From SpSt-583 sp034434015 (GTDB lineage Bacteria; Chloroflexota; Anaerolineae; Anaerolineales; UBA6663), in the NCBI GenBank assembly GCA_034434015.1, contig DAOUAB010000024.1, positions 74,319 to 138,318 on the forward strand: a stretch of 64,000 nt of DNA, written 5' to 3'. Position 1 is the first letter of the stretch; the number at the start of each line of letters is the position of its first letter. The notes under the pieces were generated by a model. It had not been told where the DNA came from and ran no database searches. It was given only the letters and a program-made list of their open reading frames with translations. A program made the translations under genes and the position numbers. This document shows, one piece after another, positions 25,088-33,309 of this stretch.

Positions 25088-25846
25088 TCAGTCCAGGCGC
25101 TCGTGGCGCTGCGCCACCACGGCCTGGCCGGCCTCGCTCTGCACCCAGGCCAGGAAATCGCGCGCGGGGCCGATGGGTTCGGCGGACGCCACGGCCATGA
25201 TCAGGGCGCTGAGTTCTATATCCAGGGAAACAGCCTTAAGACCGGCCAGGTCTGATTCTGGCAGATAACCCAGCGCCCCGGGCGTCTCCGCGACCAGCGC
25301 GCGCATCGCGTCCCAGCCCGGCGCGATCAGGGCGTTGGGGGTCAGCTCGGACGCGACGACGGCCAGGGCGCCCGCGCCGTCCGCGCCCCGCTCGCGCGTC
25401 ACCACCTGCACCGCACCGGGCGCCCCGCCCACCTCGGCCCAGTCCGTGGCCCGGCCTGCAAACAGCGCCTGCGCCTGGGCCAGCGTCAGCGCGTTCACCA
25501 GGTTGGCCGGGTGGACGACAAGCCGGAAGCGCACCGAGCCGATGGGCGTGGCGAACGCGCCGGCCTGCGGGTCGGCTGTGAAGGCCAGCGCCGCCCGGCC
25601 TGAAGTTAATGCCTCCGGCAGGGAGGCCGCGGCCATGACCTCCAGATACAACGGCCTGTCCGGGCGCTCGCCGGCATAGGCCGCGGCCAGATCGCTCAAC
25701 AGCGGCGCGGCCAGGTCGCTGGCGACGACGGTCAGGGGCGCCGGGGTTGGCGCGGGCGTGGGCGGTGCGCAGGCGCAGGATAGCAAGAGAAATCCCAACC
25801 CCCAGATTCCCAATCCCCAACCCCGCCCGCGTCGACAACCGAGCAC
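25088..25846 (-). CDS. substrate-binding lipoprotein (PstS-like periplasmic binding fold)
   Basis: A 252-residue putative lipoprotein of the PBP type II fold: LTVVASDLAAPLLSDLAAAYAGERP, then FRLVVHPANLVNALTLAQAQALFAGRATDWAEVGG, a signature of phosphate/tungstate-like binding proteins, and a C-terminal FLAWVQSEAGQAVVAQR. GTG 25846 is chosen because GAGGG precedes it and it lies 8 bases after the uppP stop. The signal segment GWGLGIWGLGFLLLSCAC is encoded by a G-rich low-complexity tract (see findings). No ABC permease is encoded nearby, so the ligand and partner are unknown. Confidence 0.78.
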   Translation of the reverse strand: MLGCRRGRGWGLGIWGLGFLLLSCACAPPTPAPTPAPLTVVASDLAAPLLSDLAAAYAGERPDRPLYLEVMAAASLPEALTSGRAALAFTADPQAGAFATPIGSVRFRLVVHPANLVNALTLAQAQALFAGRATDWAEVGGAPGAVQVVTRERGADGAGALAVVASELTPNALIAPGWDAMRALVAETPGALGYLPESDLAGLKAVSLDIELSALIMAVASAEPIGPARDFLAWVQSEAGQAVVAQRHERLD

Positions 25847-25854
25847 AGCCGCCC

Positions 25855-26688
25855 TCAACCGCGCAGGAACAGGATCGCCAGAAAGACGGCGCCCGCGATC
25901 AGCCGGTACCAGACGAAGATGTCCATGGAGTGTTTGGCCAGATAGCCGAGCAGCCAGTGGATGCACGCGAAGCCGACGACGGTCGCGGCGGCCGTGCCGA
26001 GCAGGAGCGGCGGCGCCACCGCCCCCAAGTTCGGCAGGCCGGCCAGGTCGCCGAGGGCCAGCACGCCGGCGCCCAGCAGGGCCGGGATCGAGGCGACGAA
26101 GCTGAAGCGCGCCGCCGACTTGCGGTCCAGGCCCACCAGCAGGCCGCCGCAGATGGTGGCCCCGGAACGCGAGACGCCCGGGATCAGGGCTACCGCCTGC
26201 GCCAGGCCGATGATCAGCGCGTCGCGCCAGGTGAGCGCCTCCAGCCCCCGGTCGCGGCGCCCGATGCGCTCCACGGCGTAGATCATGCCCGAGAACAGGA
26301 TCAGCACGCCGATAACGACGTACGGTGAAGCGTGGAGCGCCTGCACGAAGTCCTTGAAAGCCACTCCGGCCGCGACGGCCGGCAGGGTGGCGACGACGAT
26401 CAGCCAGCCCAGGCGCGCCTCCGTGGTGCCGAAAGGCCGGCGTGCGGCCAGGCCGGCCAGCACGCCCCGCGCGATGGCCCACAGGTCGCGCCAGAAGTAC
26501 ACCAGCACGGCCAGCAGGGTCCCCCACTGAACCAGGATGTCGAAAGCGAAGCCGGCCTGCTCGAACTCCGGCGTCAGGGTCCAGCCGAAGATCGTCGGCG
26601 CGAGGATCAGGTGCGCGGTGGACGAGACGGGCAGAAACTCGGTCAGGCCCTGGATGAGGCCGAGGATGAGGGCTTGGAGGCTGTCCAT
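25855..26688 (-). CDS. uppP: undecaprenyl-diphosphatase
   Basis: A 277-residue polytopic membrane enzyme that dephosphorylates undecaprenyl pyrophosphate to recycle the lipid carrier for peptidoglycan and other glycans. The two catalytic motifs are clear: GLTEFLPVSSTAHLIL (residues about 14-29) and LIPGVSRSGATICGGL (about 163-178). Length and start MDSLQALILGLIQG are typical of BacA/UppP. It lies between tgt (38 bases upstream) and the binding lipoprotein (8 bases downstream) in the same operon. Higher copy number of such genes is known to lower bacitracin sensitivity. Confidence 0.96.
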   Translation of the reverse strand: MDSLQALILGLIQGLTEFLPVSSTAHLILAPTIFGWTLTPEFEQAGFAFDILVQWGTLLAVLVYFWRDLWAIARGVLAGLAARRPFGTTEARLGWLIVVATLPAVAAGVAFKDFVQALHASPYVVIGVLILFSGMIYAVERIGRRDRGLEALTWRDALIIGLAQAVALIPGVSRSGATICGGLLVGLDRKSAARFSFVASIPALLGAGVLALGDLAGLPNLGAVAPPLLLGTAAATVVGFACIHWLLGYLAKHSMDIFVWYRLIAGAVFLAILFLRG

Positions 26689-26726
26689 ATGGATGGGCGG
26701 ATGGCGAATAATGGCCGGTTGAACGC

Positions 26727-27854
26727 TCAGGGCGTTTCCGCGGCCGACTCCGCGCCGACCGGGGTGTAGCCGGCCAGGAAAGCGTCCGCGTACTGGTCGA
26801 ACGTCCCGGCGAGGATGGCGGCGCGCATCTCGCGCATGAGCGTGAGCAACAGGTGGACGTTGTGGATCGTCAGCAGCGTGGCGCCCAGGATCTCCTTCGC
26901 CGCCAGCAGATGCCGGACGTAGGCGCGCGTGAAGTGTTGGCAGGCATAGCACGCGCAGCCAGCCTCCACCGGGCCGGGGTCGCGCGCGAAGGCGGCGTTG
27001 TTCAGGTTCAGGCGCCCGGCCCGGGTGAGGGCCGCGCCGTTGCGGGCCAGCCGCGTGGGCAGCACGCAATCGAACAGGTCCACGCCGCGCCGCACGCCGT
27101 TCACCAGGTCCTCGGGCGAACCGACGCCCATCAGGTAGCGCGGTTTGTGCGCCGGCAGCATCGGCTCCACCAGGTCCAGCATGGCGTGCATCTGGGCCTT
27201 GGTCTCGCCCACCGCCAGCCCGCCGATGGCGTAGCCGTGGAAATCCAGGCCGGTGAGGAAGCGCGCGGACTCTTCGCGCAACTCCGGGAACACGCCGCCC
27301 TGGACGATGCCGAACAGCGCCTGGTCCGGCCGCGTCTTGGCGCGCAGACAGCGCTCGGCCCAGGCGTGGGTGCGCGCCAGCGCCTCCCGGTTGTAATCCG
27401 GGTCGAGCGGCGGCGGGCACTCGTCGAAGGCCATGAGGATGTCGGCCCCCAGCGCTTCCTGAATGGCCAGGGAGACCTCGGGCGTGAAGCGGTGGGTCGA
27501 GCCGTCCAGGTGGCTGCGGAACGTCACGCCGTCGTCGTCCACCCGGCGCATGGCCGCCAGCGAGAAGACCTGGAAGCCGCCCGAGTCGGTCAGCAGCGGG
27601 CCGTCCCAGTGCATGAAGGCGTGCAGGCCGCCCAACTCGCGCACCAGGTCTTGGCCGGGGCGCAGGTAGAGGTGATAGGTGTTGCTCAGGACGAGCGTCG
27701 CGCCCAGCTCGTGGAGCTGCGCGGGCGTGAGCGCCTTCACCGTGGCCTGCGTGCCCACCGGCGCGAAGACCGGCGTGAGCAGGTCGCCGTGCGGGGTGTG
27801 GAAGACGCCGGCGCGCGCGCGGCCACAGGCGGCGGTCAGCTCGAATTCAAACAT
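26727..27854 (-). CDS. tgt: queuine tRNA-ribosyltransferase
   Basis: A 375-residue tRNA-guanine transglycosylase that swaps guanine 34 for preQ1 in tRNAs with GUN anticodons. Visible motifs: LLTDSGGFQVFSL (catalytic Asp region), FGIVQGGVFPELREES, GYAIGGLAVGE, DCVLPTRLARNGAALT (nucleophile Asp region) and the zinc site CACYACQHFTRAYVRHLLAAKEILGATLLTIHN. ATG 27854 gives MFEFELTAACGRARAGVF, a normal TGT start, 2 bases after the SLC13 gene. No queA or preQ1-synthesis gene is in the window. Confidence 0.97.
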   Translation of the reverse strand: MFEFELTAACGRARAGVFHTPHGDLLTPVFAPVGTQATVKALTPAQLHELGATLVLSNTYHLYLRPGQDLVRELGGLHAFMHWDGPLLTDSGGFQVFSLAAMRRVDDDGVTFRSHLDGSTHRFTPEVSLAIQEALGADILMAFDECPPPLDPDYNREALARTHAWAERCLRAKTRPDQALFGIVQGGVFPELREESARFLTGLDFHGYAIGGLAVGETKAQMHAMLDLVEPMLPAHKPRYLMGVGSPEDLVNGVRRGVDLFDCVLPTRLARNGAALTRAGRLNLNNAAFARDPGPVEAGCACYACQHFTRAYVRHLLAAKEILGATLLTIHNVHLLLTLMREMRAAILAGTFDQYADAFLAGYTPVGAESAAETP

Positions 27855-27856
27855 GT

Positions 27857-29650
27857 CTACCGTATTCCCCAAAACAGCGCCAGCCCACTCAAGAACACGA
27901 CCAAAAGCACCAGCGACAGCGGCAGGCCGACGCGGGCGTAGTCGCCGAACCGGTAGCCGGCCGGACCCATCACCAGCAGGTTGGCCGAGTGGCTGATCGG
28001 CGTAAGGAAGGCCATCGAGCAGCCCAGCGCCACCGCCAGGGCCAGTCCGCGCGGGTCGGCCTGGAGCCGCTCGGCGGCGGCGATGGCGATGGGCGCCAGC
28101 ACCACCGGCGTCACCTGGCCGCTCAGCACCTGGGTCAGCAGCGTGGCGACCACGAACAACCCGCCGGCCACGACCAGCGCCCCCCACCGCCCCAGCCCGT
28201 TGACGATCCACTCGCCGGCCAGCGCGGCGGCGCCCGTGCTGGCGATGGCCGTCCCCAGCGGCAGCATGCCGGCGATCAGAAAGACCGACTTCCACTCGAT
28301 GGCTTCGTAGGCCTCGTCCATGGTCAGGCAGTTGAAGAGCACCATCAGGCACGCCGCGGTAAAAGTCGATTCGGCGATCGGCAGCCGGTTGAAGGCCGGC
28401 AGAAGCACGGCCGCCGATGTGAGCGCCACGGCCAGCCAGGCGCGGCGCGGCGCTTCGCCCTCGCCCGCCTCCTCCTCCAGCACCAGGAAGTTTGGGTTCT
28501 TACGCAGCATGCGGATGCGGTCGCGCGCGCCCTGCAACAACAGCGCGTCGCCGAAGCGCAGCGGAATCTCGGCCAGCGCATCGCGCAGGGTGTTGCCCTC
28601 GCGCCAGATCGCCAGCACGGTCAGCGCGTACCGGTCGCGGAACTGGATCTCGCGCAGCGTCTTGCCGGCCAGCGTCGAGCGCGGCGCCAGCGTCACCTCC
28701 ACCAGGCTGATGGCGTCCGAGGCCAGCTGGCCGCGCCAGGCCGGATCCTCGGTCAGGATCAGGCCGTGCGGCTCGAGGTCCATGGCGTCGGCCTGGCCCG
28801 TGAACAGCACCACGTCGCCGTCACGCACCGCCTCGGCGCGCGGCGGGGCCAGGTTGATCACGCCGCCGCGCGAGATGCCGACCACGTTCACCCCCAGGCG
28901 CTCGCCCCAACCGCCGGTCGCCAGGCTCTGCCCGGCCATGGGCGAGCCGGGCTTGACGTACACCGCGTGCACCGTGTCCTGCAACTGGTACGCCTCCAGC
29001 AGGGTGTTGCCGGCCCGCAGCGTCTCACGCCCCTCGCGCACGCGCTCGGGCAGCAGCCGCCGGCCGATCAGCGTCATGAACGCGATCCCGGCCACGGCCA
29101 TCGGCAGGCCGACCGGGAGGAAATCCAGCACGCCGTACGGGCGGTAGCCATGCTCGGCCAGCGCGTTGCTCACCAGGATGTTGGCGGTGGTGAAAAGCGT
29201 GGCCATACCGCCCAGCAGCACGCCGAACGAAAGCGGGATGAGCAGCTTAGAGGACGGCCGCCCGCTCTGGCGCGCCAGGCCGATGACGGCCGGGAGGAGC
29301 ACGGCGGCGGCGGCGATGGTGTTCATCACCAGGCTGAGCGCGGCGCCGATGACCATGACCACCAGCACCATGCGGGCCTCACCCCCGGCCGCGATGCGCT
29401 GGATCTGGCGTCCGAGCAGACGGGTGGCGCCGGTGCGCTCCAGGCCGTCGGTGATGATGAACAGGGCCAGGATGGTGATGACGGCGCTGCGGCTGAAGCC
29501 CGCAAACAGGTCCTGCGGCGCCACCAGGCCCGACACGCCCAGGACCACCACCACCAGCAGCGCCAGCAGGTCCGGCCGCAGCCGCTCGCTGATGAGCAGC
29601 ACGCTCACCGCCGCGAGCAGCGCGAAGATAAAGCCGATCTCAAAGCTCAT
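27857..29650 (-). CDS. SLC13/DASS family transporter with two TrkA-C domains
   Basis: A 597-residue divalent anion:sodium symporter-like protein. Four N-terminal helices (FIFALLAAVSVLLISERLRPDLLALLVVVVLGVSG onward) include the GSM-like segment VMNTIAAAAVLLPAVIGLA. A soluble insert at about 205-375 holds two TrkA-C/RCK_C domains (GNTLLEAYQLQDTVHAVYVKPGSPMAGQSL and DAISLVEVTLAPRSTLAGKTLREIQFRDRYALTVLAIWREG). The remaining helices end with PISHSANLLVMGPAGYRFGDYARVG. The substrate (sulfate, phosphate or dicarboxylate) is unknown. It heads a five-gene operon and has a TATAAT box 12 bases before the ATG. Confidence 0.9.
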   Translation of the reverse strand: MSFEIGFIFALLAAVSVLLISERLRPDLLALLVVVVLGVSGLVAPQDLFAGFSRSAVITILALFIITDGLERTGATRLLGRQIQRIAAGGEARMVLVVMVIGAALSLVMNTIAAAAVLLPAVIGLARQSGRPSSKLLIPLSFGVLLGGMATLFTTANILVSNALAEHGYRPYGVLDFLPVGLPMAVAGIAFMTLIGRRLLPERVREGRETLRAGNTLLEAYQLQDTVHAVYVKPGSPMAGQSLATGGWGERLGVNVVGISRGGVINLAPPRAEAVRDGDVVLFTGQADAMDLEPHGLILTEDPAWRGQLASDAISLVEVTLAPRSTLAGKTLREIQFRDRYALTVLAIWREGNTLRDALAEIPLRFGDALLLQGARDRIRMLRKNPNFLVLEEEAGEGEAPRRAWLAVALTSAAVLLPAFNRLPIAESTFTAACLMVLFNCLTMDEAYEAIEWKSVFLIAGMLPLGTAIASTGAAALAGEWIVNGLGRWGALVVAGGLFVVATLLTQVLSGQVTPVVLAPIAIAAAERLQADPRGLALAVALGCSMAFLTPISHSANLLVMGPAGYRFGDYARVGLPLSLVLLVVFLSGLALFWGIR

Positions 29651-29661
29651 GCCAGGCCGGG

Positions 29662-29667
29662 ATTATA
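29662..29667 (-). promoter_or_regulatory. -10 box (TATAAT) of the SLC13-tgt-uppP operon
   Basis: On the minus strand GGTATAATCCCGGCC precedes ATG 29650, leaving about 5 bases of leader. This is one of several TAYAATC boxes at this distance from a start in the window. Confidence 0.6.
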
Positions 29668-29744
29668 CCCCCCTGACCGATTTTGGATTTACCGTGTAGG
29701 ATGGTTGCTTGTAAAGTCTGATCGAACGGAATCACCCATTGCCC

Positions 29745-30881
29745 ATGTCCTACCTCACCTGGGCCGAGATCGACCTCGCCGCTATCCAGAACAATGTGCG
29801 CCGGATGAAGGCGCTCACCGGCACGCGCGTCATGGCCATGGTCAAGGCCAACGCCTACGGCCACGGCCTGGCCCCGGTGGCTCAGGCCGCCGCCTCCGCC
29901 GGCGCCGACTGGCTGGGCGTCGCGCGCGTGGACGAGGGCGCCGCCCTGCGCGCGGCCGGGCTGGCGCTGCCCATCCTGGTCACCGGTTACACGCCGCCGG
30001 CCCTGGCCGCTGAGGCGATCGGCCATGAGCTGACGCTGACGGTCTTCGACGTGGAAACCGCCCGGGCCTACGCCGCCCAGGCCCGCGCCCTCAACCGCCC
30101 CGCCCGCGTCCACTTCAAGGTCGACACCGGCCTGGGGCGGCTCGGCGTCCTGCCCGAAGACGCGCCGGCGCTGTATCGCGCCATCTCGTCTCTGGACGGC
30201 CTCGAGGCCGACGGCGTCTTCACACACTTCGCCCGGGCCGATGAGATCCCGGACATCCCGCCTCTCCCATCCCTGCCCGACGACCCGCCTCTGCCTCCCG
30301 ACGCCGCCTCGCAGCTCGCCAGGTTTGCGGCCGTCCTGGAGGCGTTGGACCGCCGGCCGGGTCTGGTGCACGCCGCCAACTCGGCTGCGGCCATCGCCCT
30401 GCCCGGCGCGCGCTTCGACGTGGTCCGGATGGGCATTGCCCTGTACGGCCTCAACCCCTCCGCAACCGTGCCCTGCCCGCCGGGGTTTCAGCCCGCCCTG
30501 ACGTGGAAAGCGCTCGTCATGCAGGTGAAGGCCCTGCCCGCCGGCCATGGGGTCGGCTATGGCCATCACTACGTCACCGGCCGGCCCGAGACCGTCGCCG
30601 TGGTCTCGGTCGGGTACGCCGACGGCTATCGCCGGGTGCTGGACGTGAACGAGGTGCTCATCCGCGGCCGGCGCGCGCCGGTGCGCGGTCGCGTGTCCAT
30701 GGACCAGATCGTCGTCGGCGTCAGCCACATCCCGGATGTCCAGTCCGGCGACGAAGCCGTGCTCATCGGACAGCAGGGGGAGGCCCGCCTCACCGCCGAC
30801 GACCTGGCCCGCAAGTGGGGGACCATCAACTACGACGTCACCACCGGCATCATGGCCCGCGTGGCCCGCGTCTACCGTTGA
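29745..30881 (+). CDS. alr: alanine racemase
   Basis: A 378-residue PLP enzyme that interconverts L- and D-alanine for peptidoglycan. The PLP lysine lies in VMAMVKANAYGHG (residue about 35), the opposite-face Tyr is in PAGHGVGYGHHYVTG, and the C-terminal domain carries VVSVGYADGYRR, RGRRAPVRGRVSMDQIVV and the end motif KWGTINYDVTTGI. ATG 29745 (MSYLTWAEIDLAAIQNN) is the usual start; a TTG 6 bases earlier is in frame but less likely. It is divergent from the SLC13 operon across a 94-base region. Confidence 0.97.
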   Translation: MSYLTWAEIDLAAIQNNVRRMKALTGTRVMAMVKANAYGHGLAPVAQAAASAGADWLGVARVDEGAALRAAGLALPILVTGYTPPALAAEAIGHELTLTVFDVETARAYAAQARALNRPARVHFKVDTGLGRLGVLPEDAPALYRAISSLDGLEADGVFTHFARADEIPDIPPLPSLPDDPPLPPDAASQLARFAAVLEALDRRPGLVHAANSAAAIALPGARFDVVRMGIALYGLNPSATVPCPPGFQPALTWKALVMQVKALPAGHGVGYGHHYVTGRPETVAVVSVGYADGYRRVLDVNEVLIRGRRAPVRGRVSMDQIVVGVSHIPDVQSGDEAVLIGQQGEARLTADDLARKWGTINYDVTTGIMARVARVYR

Positions 30882-30933
30882 GGGCTGTCTGTAACACTTG
30901 ACCGCCCAGGTCGTTTTTCTTAGTGAGACACCT

Positions 30934-31497
30934 ATGTCGCCTCGCCGTCCAACTGACCCTGCCGATGCGGGCCTGATCGCCAGGGCCATCGCCGGGGACC
31001 AGGCGGCCTTCGGCGACCTGTATGAGCATTATCTGCCGGCTGTTTATCGTTATGTTTTTTATCGCGTGGCCGACGAACATGAGGCCGAGGACCTGACGGA
31101 GACCGTCTTCGTCAAGGCCTGGGAGGCCCTGGGCCGATACCGCCCGACCGAGGCGCCGTTTGCAGCCTGGCTCTACCGGATCGCCCATAATCTCCTGATT
31201 GACCGGCGCCGGGCTCAGAAAGCCGTGGACCCACTGGCTGAACGGATGCCGGACCTGACGCCGGGCGCCGACCCGGCTTCGCACATGGACCGGCGCGAGC
31301 AGGCGGCGGCCCTGGCCCGGGCGCTGGCCCAATTGGACGCCGCCCAGCAAGAGGTGTTGACGTTGCGTTTCGTGAGCAATCTGAGCCACGCCGAGACGGC
31401 CCAGGTGATGGGCCGGAGCGAGGGCGCTGTGCGCGTCCTGCAACATCGCGCGCTGGCCGCGTTGCGCCGGTTGTTGATCGAGAAGGTTGAACCGTGA
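30934..31497 (+). CDS. ECF RNA polymerase sigma factor
   Basis: A 187-residue sigma factor: region 2 (DPADAGLIARAIAGDQAAFGDLYEHYLPAVYRYVFYRVADEHEAEDLTETVFVKAWEALGRYRPTEAPFAAWLYRIAHNLLIDRRR) and region 4 (LDAAQQEVLTLRFVSNLSHAETAQVMGRSEGAVRVLQHRALAALRRLL). This type is typically paired with a DUF5667 membrane protein, as here, where the next gene overlaps its stop by 4 bases. ATG 30934 gives the normal start MSPRRPTDP; a start at 30898 would add 12 residues. It follows alr by 52 bases. Confidence 0.92.
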   Translation: MSPRRPTDPADAGLIARAIAGDQAAFGDLYEHYLPAVYRYVFYRVADEHEAEDLTETVFVKAWEALGRYRPTEAPFAAWLYRIAHNLLIDRRRAQKAVDPLAERMPDLTPGADPASHMDRREQAAALARALAQLDAAQQEVLTLRFVSNLSHAETAQVMGRSEGAVRVLQHRALAALRRLLIEKVEP

Positions 31498-32852
31498 TGC
31501 GCGAACCGTTGGCGGAAGTGTTAGGCGAATGCCTGGAGGCCGTCGAGCGCGGCGAGCTGACGCTCGACGAGTGCCTGGCGCGCTACCCCGAACACCGCGA
31601 AGAACTCGCCGGTCTGCTGATGGCGGCCCGACAGTTGCGCGACGCCCCTCCCGTTCAGCCCTCCCCGGACTTTCAGCGCGCCGCTCGCGCCCGTCTGGCC
31701 CACCGCCTGGCCCCGCGCCCCGCGCCAGGCCGCCTCCCGGTTTGGGCGGGCTGGCTGTCGAGCTGGCGCCGGCGCGTTCAGCCGCAGGCGGCGCTGCGCT
31801 GGGCCGCCGCCGCCGTGCTCGTCATCGCCTTCCTGGCCGGCGGCACGGCCGCTTACGCCTCCACCGAGGCCGTGCCCGGCGACGGCCTGTATCCTCTTAA
31901 GCGCACCCTGGAGCAGGTGCGCCTGGCCGTCGCCCTCAGCTCCGCCGACCGGCTCGCGCTTCACCTCCAGTTCGCCGAACGCCGCCTGCGGGAGGCGGAG
32001 GCGCTGCGGCAATTGGGGCGGACGGAGGCGCTTGAACAGGCCCGGGACGATTATGAGGCCGAGCGCGAGTGGCTGGCGCAGAACCTGGCCGGCCTGACGC
32101 CGGACCAGGCCGCGGCCTTCGCGGAGGCGCTGTCCGCGCACGAGGCCCGCTACCAGGCGGTCTTCAGCAGCGTGACGGCCGAGGCGACGGAAGTGGTCAT
32201 GCTGACGGCCACCCTGACGCGGACCACGACGCCCAGCCCGTCGCCCACGCGCACGCCGACCCCGACTGCGACGCCGACGCCCGGCGCGTCGCGCACCCCG
32301 ACGGCCGTCGCCTACCCAACTTATATCGAGACCCCCATCGCCACGCACATCGTCGGGCCGGTCGCCACCCGGGCGGCCGAGTTCACGCCGGCCGGGCGCT
32401 TCTGTTGGCCGTCCAACGTGCCCACGCCGGAGCCGTGGCCCGCGAACTGGCCCACGCCGGACCCCAATTGCCCGCCGATCCCGATCCCGACCCAGATCTG
32501 CTGGCCGCCCGGCGCGCCTACCCCGGACCCGAGCCGCTGGCCGGCGGGCGTGCCCACGCCCGACCCAGCGTGCTGGCCGGGGGCGCGCCCCACGCACCGC
32601 AGCGCGCCGACCGACCTGCCGACCCAATGGCCCACCGCCTGGCCGACTCAGTGGCCGACCCAGTGGCCGACCCCGGACGGGACCCCGCTGCCCGAATGGA
32701 CGCCGTGGTGGCGCACGCCGGACCCGTCCCGCCTGCCGCCGTCAACGCCGGAGTGGCCCACGCCGGACCCGTCCCGCCTGCCCGAGTCCACGCCGGTCTG
32801 GCCCACCGCCTGGCCGACCATCGACCTGACCGCACGCCCGCGGCGGCCGTAG
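31494..32852 (+). CDS. DUF5667 membrane protein with Trp/Pro/Thr-rich exterior tail
   Basis: A 452-residue protein, probably a partner (anti-sigma-like) of the overlapping ECF sigma gene. N-terminal helical segment MMREPLAEVLGECLEAVERGELTLDECLARYPEHREEL resembles zinc-free anti-sigma N-termini; a single membrane helix lies at about 103-122 (WAAAAVLVIAFLAGGTAAYA). The DUF5667 core follows (EAVPGDGLYPLKRTLEQVRLAVALSSADRLALHLQFAERRLREAE). After about residue 245 the chain is Thr/Pro rich, then rich in WPTPDP-type repeats to the end, with an exact-like 15-residue repeat near the C-terminus. The tail should be outside the membrane. No enzymatic motif is seen. Confidence 0.85.
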   Translation: MMREPLAEVLGECLEAVERGELTLDECLARYPEHREELAGLLMAARQLRDAPPVQPSPDFQRAARARLAHRLAPRPAPGRLPVWAGWLSSWRRRVQPQAALRWAAAAVLVIAFLAGGTAAYASTEAVPGDGLYPLKRTLEQVRLAVALSSADRLALHLQFAERRLREAEALRQLGRTEALEQARDDYEAEREWLAQNLAGLTPDQAAAFAEALSAHEARYQAVFSSVTAEATEVVMLTATLTRTTTPSPSPTRTPTPTATPTPGASRTPTAVAYPTYIETPIATHIVGPVATRAAEFTPAGRFCWPSNVPTPEPWPANWPTPDPNCPPIPIPTQICWPPGAPTPDPSRWPAGVPTPDPACWPGARPTHRSAPTDLPTQWPTAWPTQWPTQWPTPDGTPLPEWTPWWRTPDPSRLPPSTPEWPTPDPSRLPESTPVWPTAWPTIDLTARPRRP

Positions 32853-32879
32853 CCCGCCGGCTGATCCAGGACGTCCCTG

Positions 32880-32915
32880 AGCACGCCGTCGCCTCACCTG
32901 GCGACGGTGTGCTTT
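32880..32915 (+). terminator. probable terminator after the DUF5667 gene
   Basis: A 14-bp stem with one G-T pair (AGCACGCCGTCGCC at 32880-32893, GGCGACGGTGTGCT at 32900-32913) and loop TCACCT, followed only by TTTC. The T-run is short, so termination may be partial. It separates the sigma operon from the glycine riboswitch promoter. Confidence 0.6.
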
Positions 32916-32958
32916 CAGGCGGCTGCATGCCTGCTTTGGCCCTCACCCTGATCTGCGC

Positions 32959-32987
32959 TTGACTCTGCCTCCGGCGGCCCGTACAAT
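32959..32987 (+). promoter_or_regulatory. sigma70 promoter of the glycine cleavage operon
   Basis: TTGACT at 32959-32964 and TACAAT at 32982-32987 are separated by exactly 17 bases. The expected start near 32994 lies about 20 bases before the riboswitch. This is the best-formed -35/-10 pair noticed in the window. Confidence 0.75.
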
Positions 32988-33012
32988 CGAGGCGCACAAT
33001 CGAAGCGGACCC

Positions 33013-33255
33013 AGGGAAGAGACCGTCGCTCGCTGCGCGCCGTAAGCCCGACGCAGGCGGGCGACCGGCACCGAAGGGGCAAACCGCGCTGGCGCGCACC
33101 GGCGCGGCGAATCTCTCAGGTAAAAGGACCCTGTCTCCGTCATACCCTCTGGAAAACCAGCCAGCGCCGGCGCACAACGCCGACGCGCCTGGGCCGACGG
33201 GGCAACCCCTGCGCCCGCGCGACGCGGGGCGAATCTCTCAGGTCGTGGACAGAGG
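33013..33255 (+). ncRNA. tandem glycine riboswitch
   Basis: Two glycine aptamers in series upstream of gcvH. Aptamer 1 (about 33013-33135) carries GGAAGAGACCG, GCACCGAAGGGGCAA and GCGAATCTCTCAGGTAAAAGGAC; aptamer 2 (about 33146-33255) carries CCTCTGGAAAACC, GCCGACGGGGCAACCCC and GGCGAATCTCTCAGG-CGTGGACAGAGG. These are the conserved core blocks of the class. P1 of aptamer 2 pairs CCTCTG (33146-33151) with CAGAGG (33250-33255). That 3' strand shares AGG with the first arm of the downstream terminator, so glycine binding should block the terminator and switch the operon on. Confidence 0.96.
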
Positions 33256-33290
33256 ACACAGCGCATGAGGCGGCTGTGTCCTTTTTGTTT
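33253..33290 (+). terminator. riboswitch-controlled terminator (expression platform)
   Basis: AGGACACAGC (33253-33262) pairs perfectly with GCTGTGTCCT (33273-33282); TTTTGTTT follows. The first three bases of the stem are also the end of P1 of glycine aptamer 2, so the two structures compete. The ATG at 33265 lies in the terminator loop and is not a plausible gene start. Confidence 0.88.
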
Positions 33291-33309
33291 CTCACCCAAG
33301 GAGCCTGTC

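Noticed and set aside
30898..30933. GTCGTTTTTC at 30910 as a fourth copy of the stem-loop repeat
   Set aside because: Only the short GGTCGTTTTTC string matches; the palindrome and the rest of the element are missing.
33265..33309. ATG at 33265 as gcvH start
   Set aside because: It lies in the loop of the riboswitch terminator and would add MRRLCPFCFSPKEPV; ATG 33310 has a proper ribosome site.
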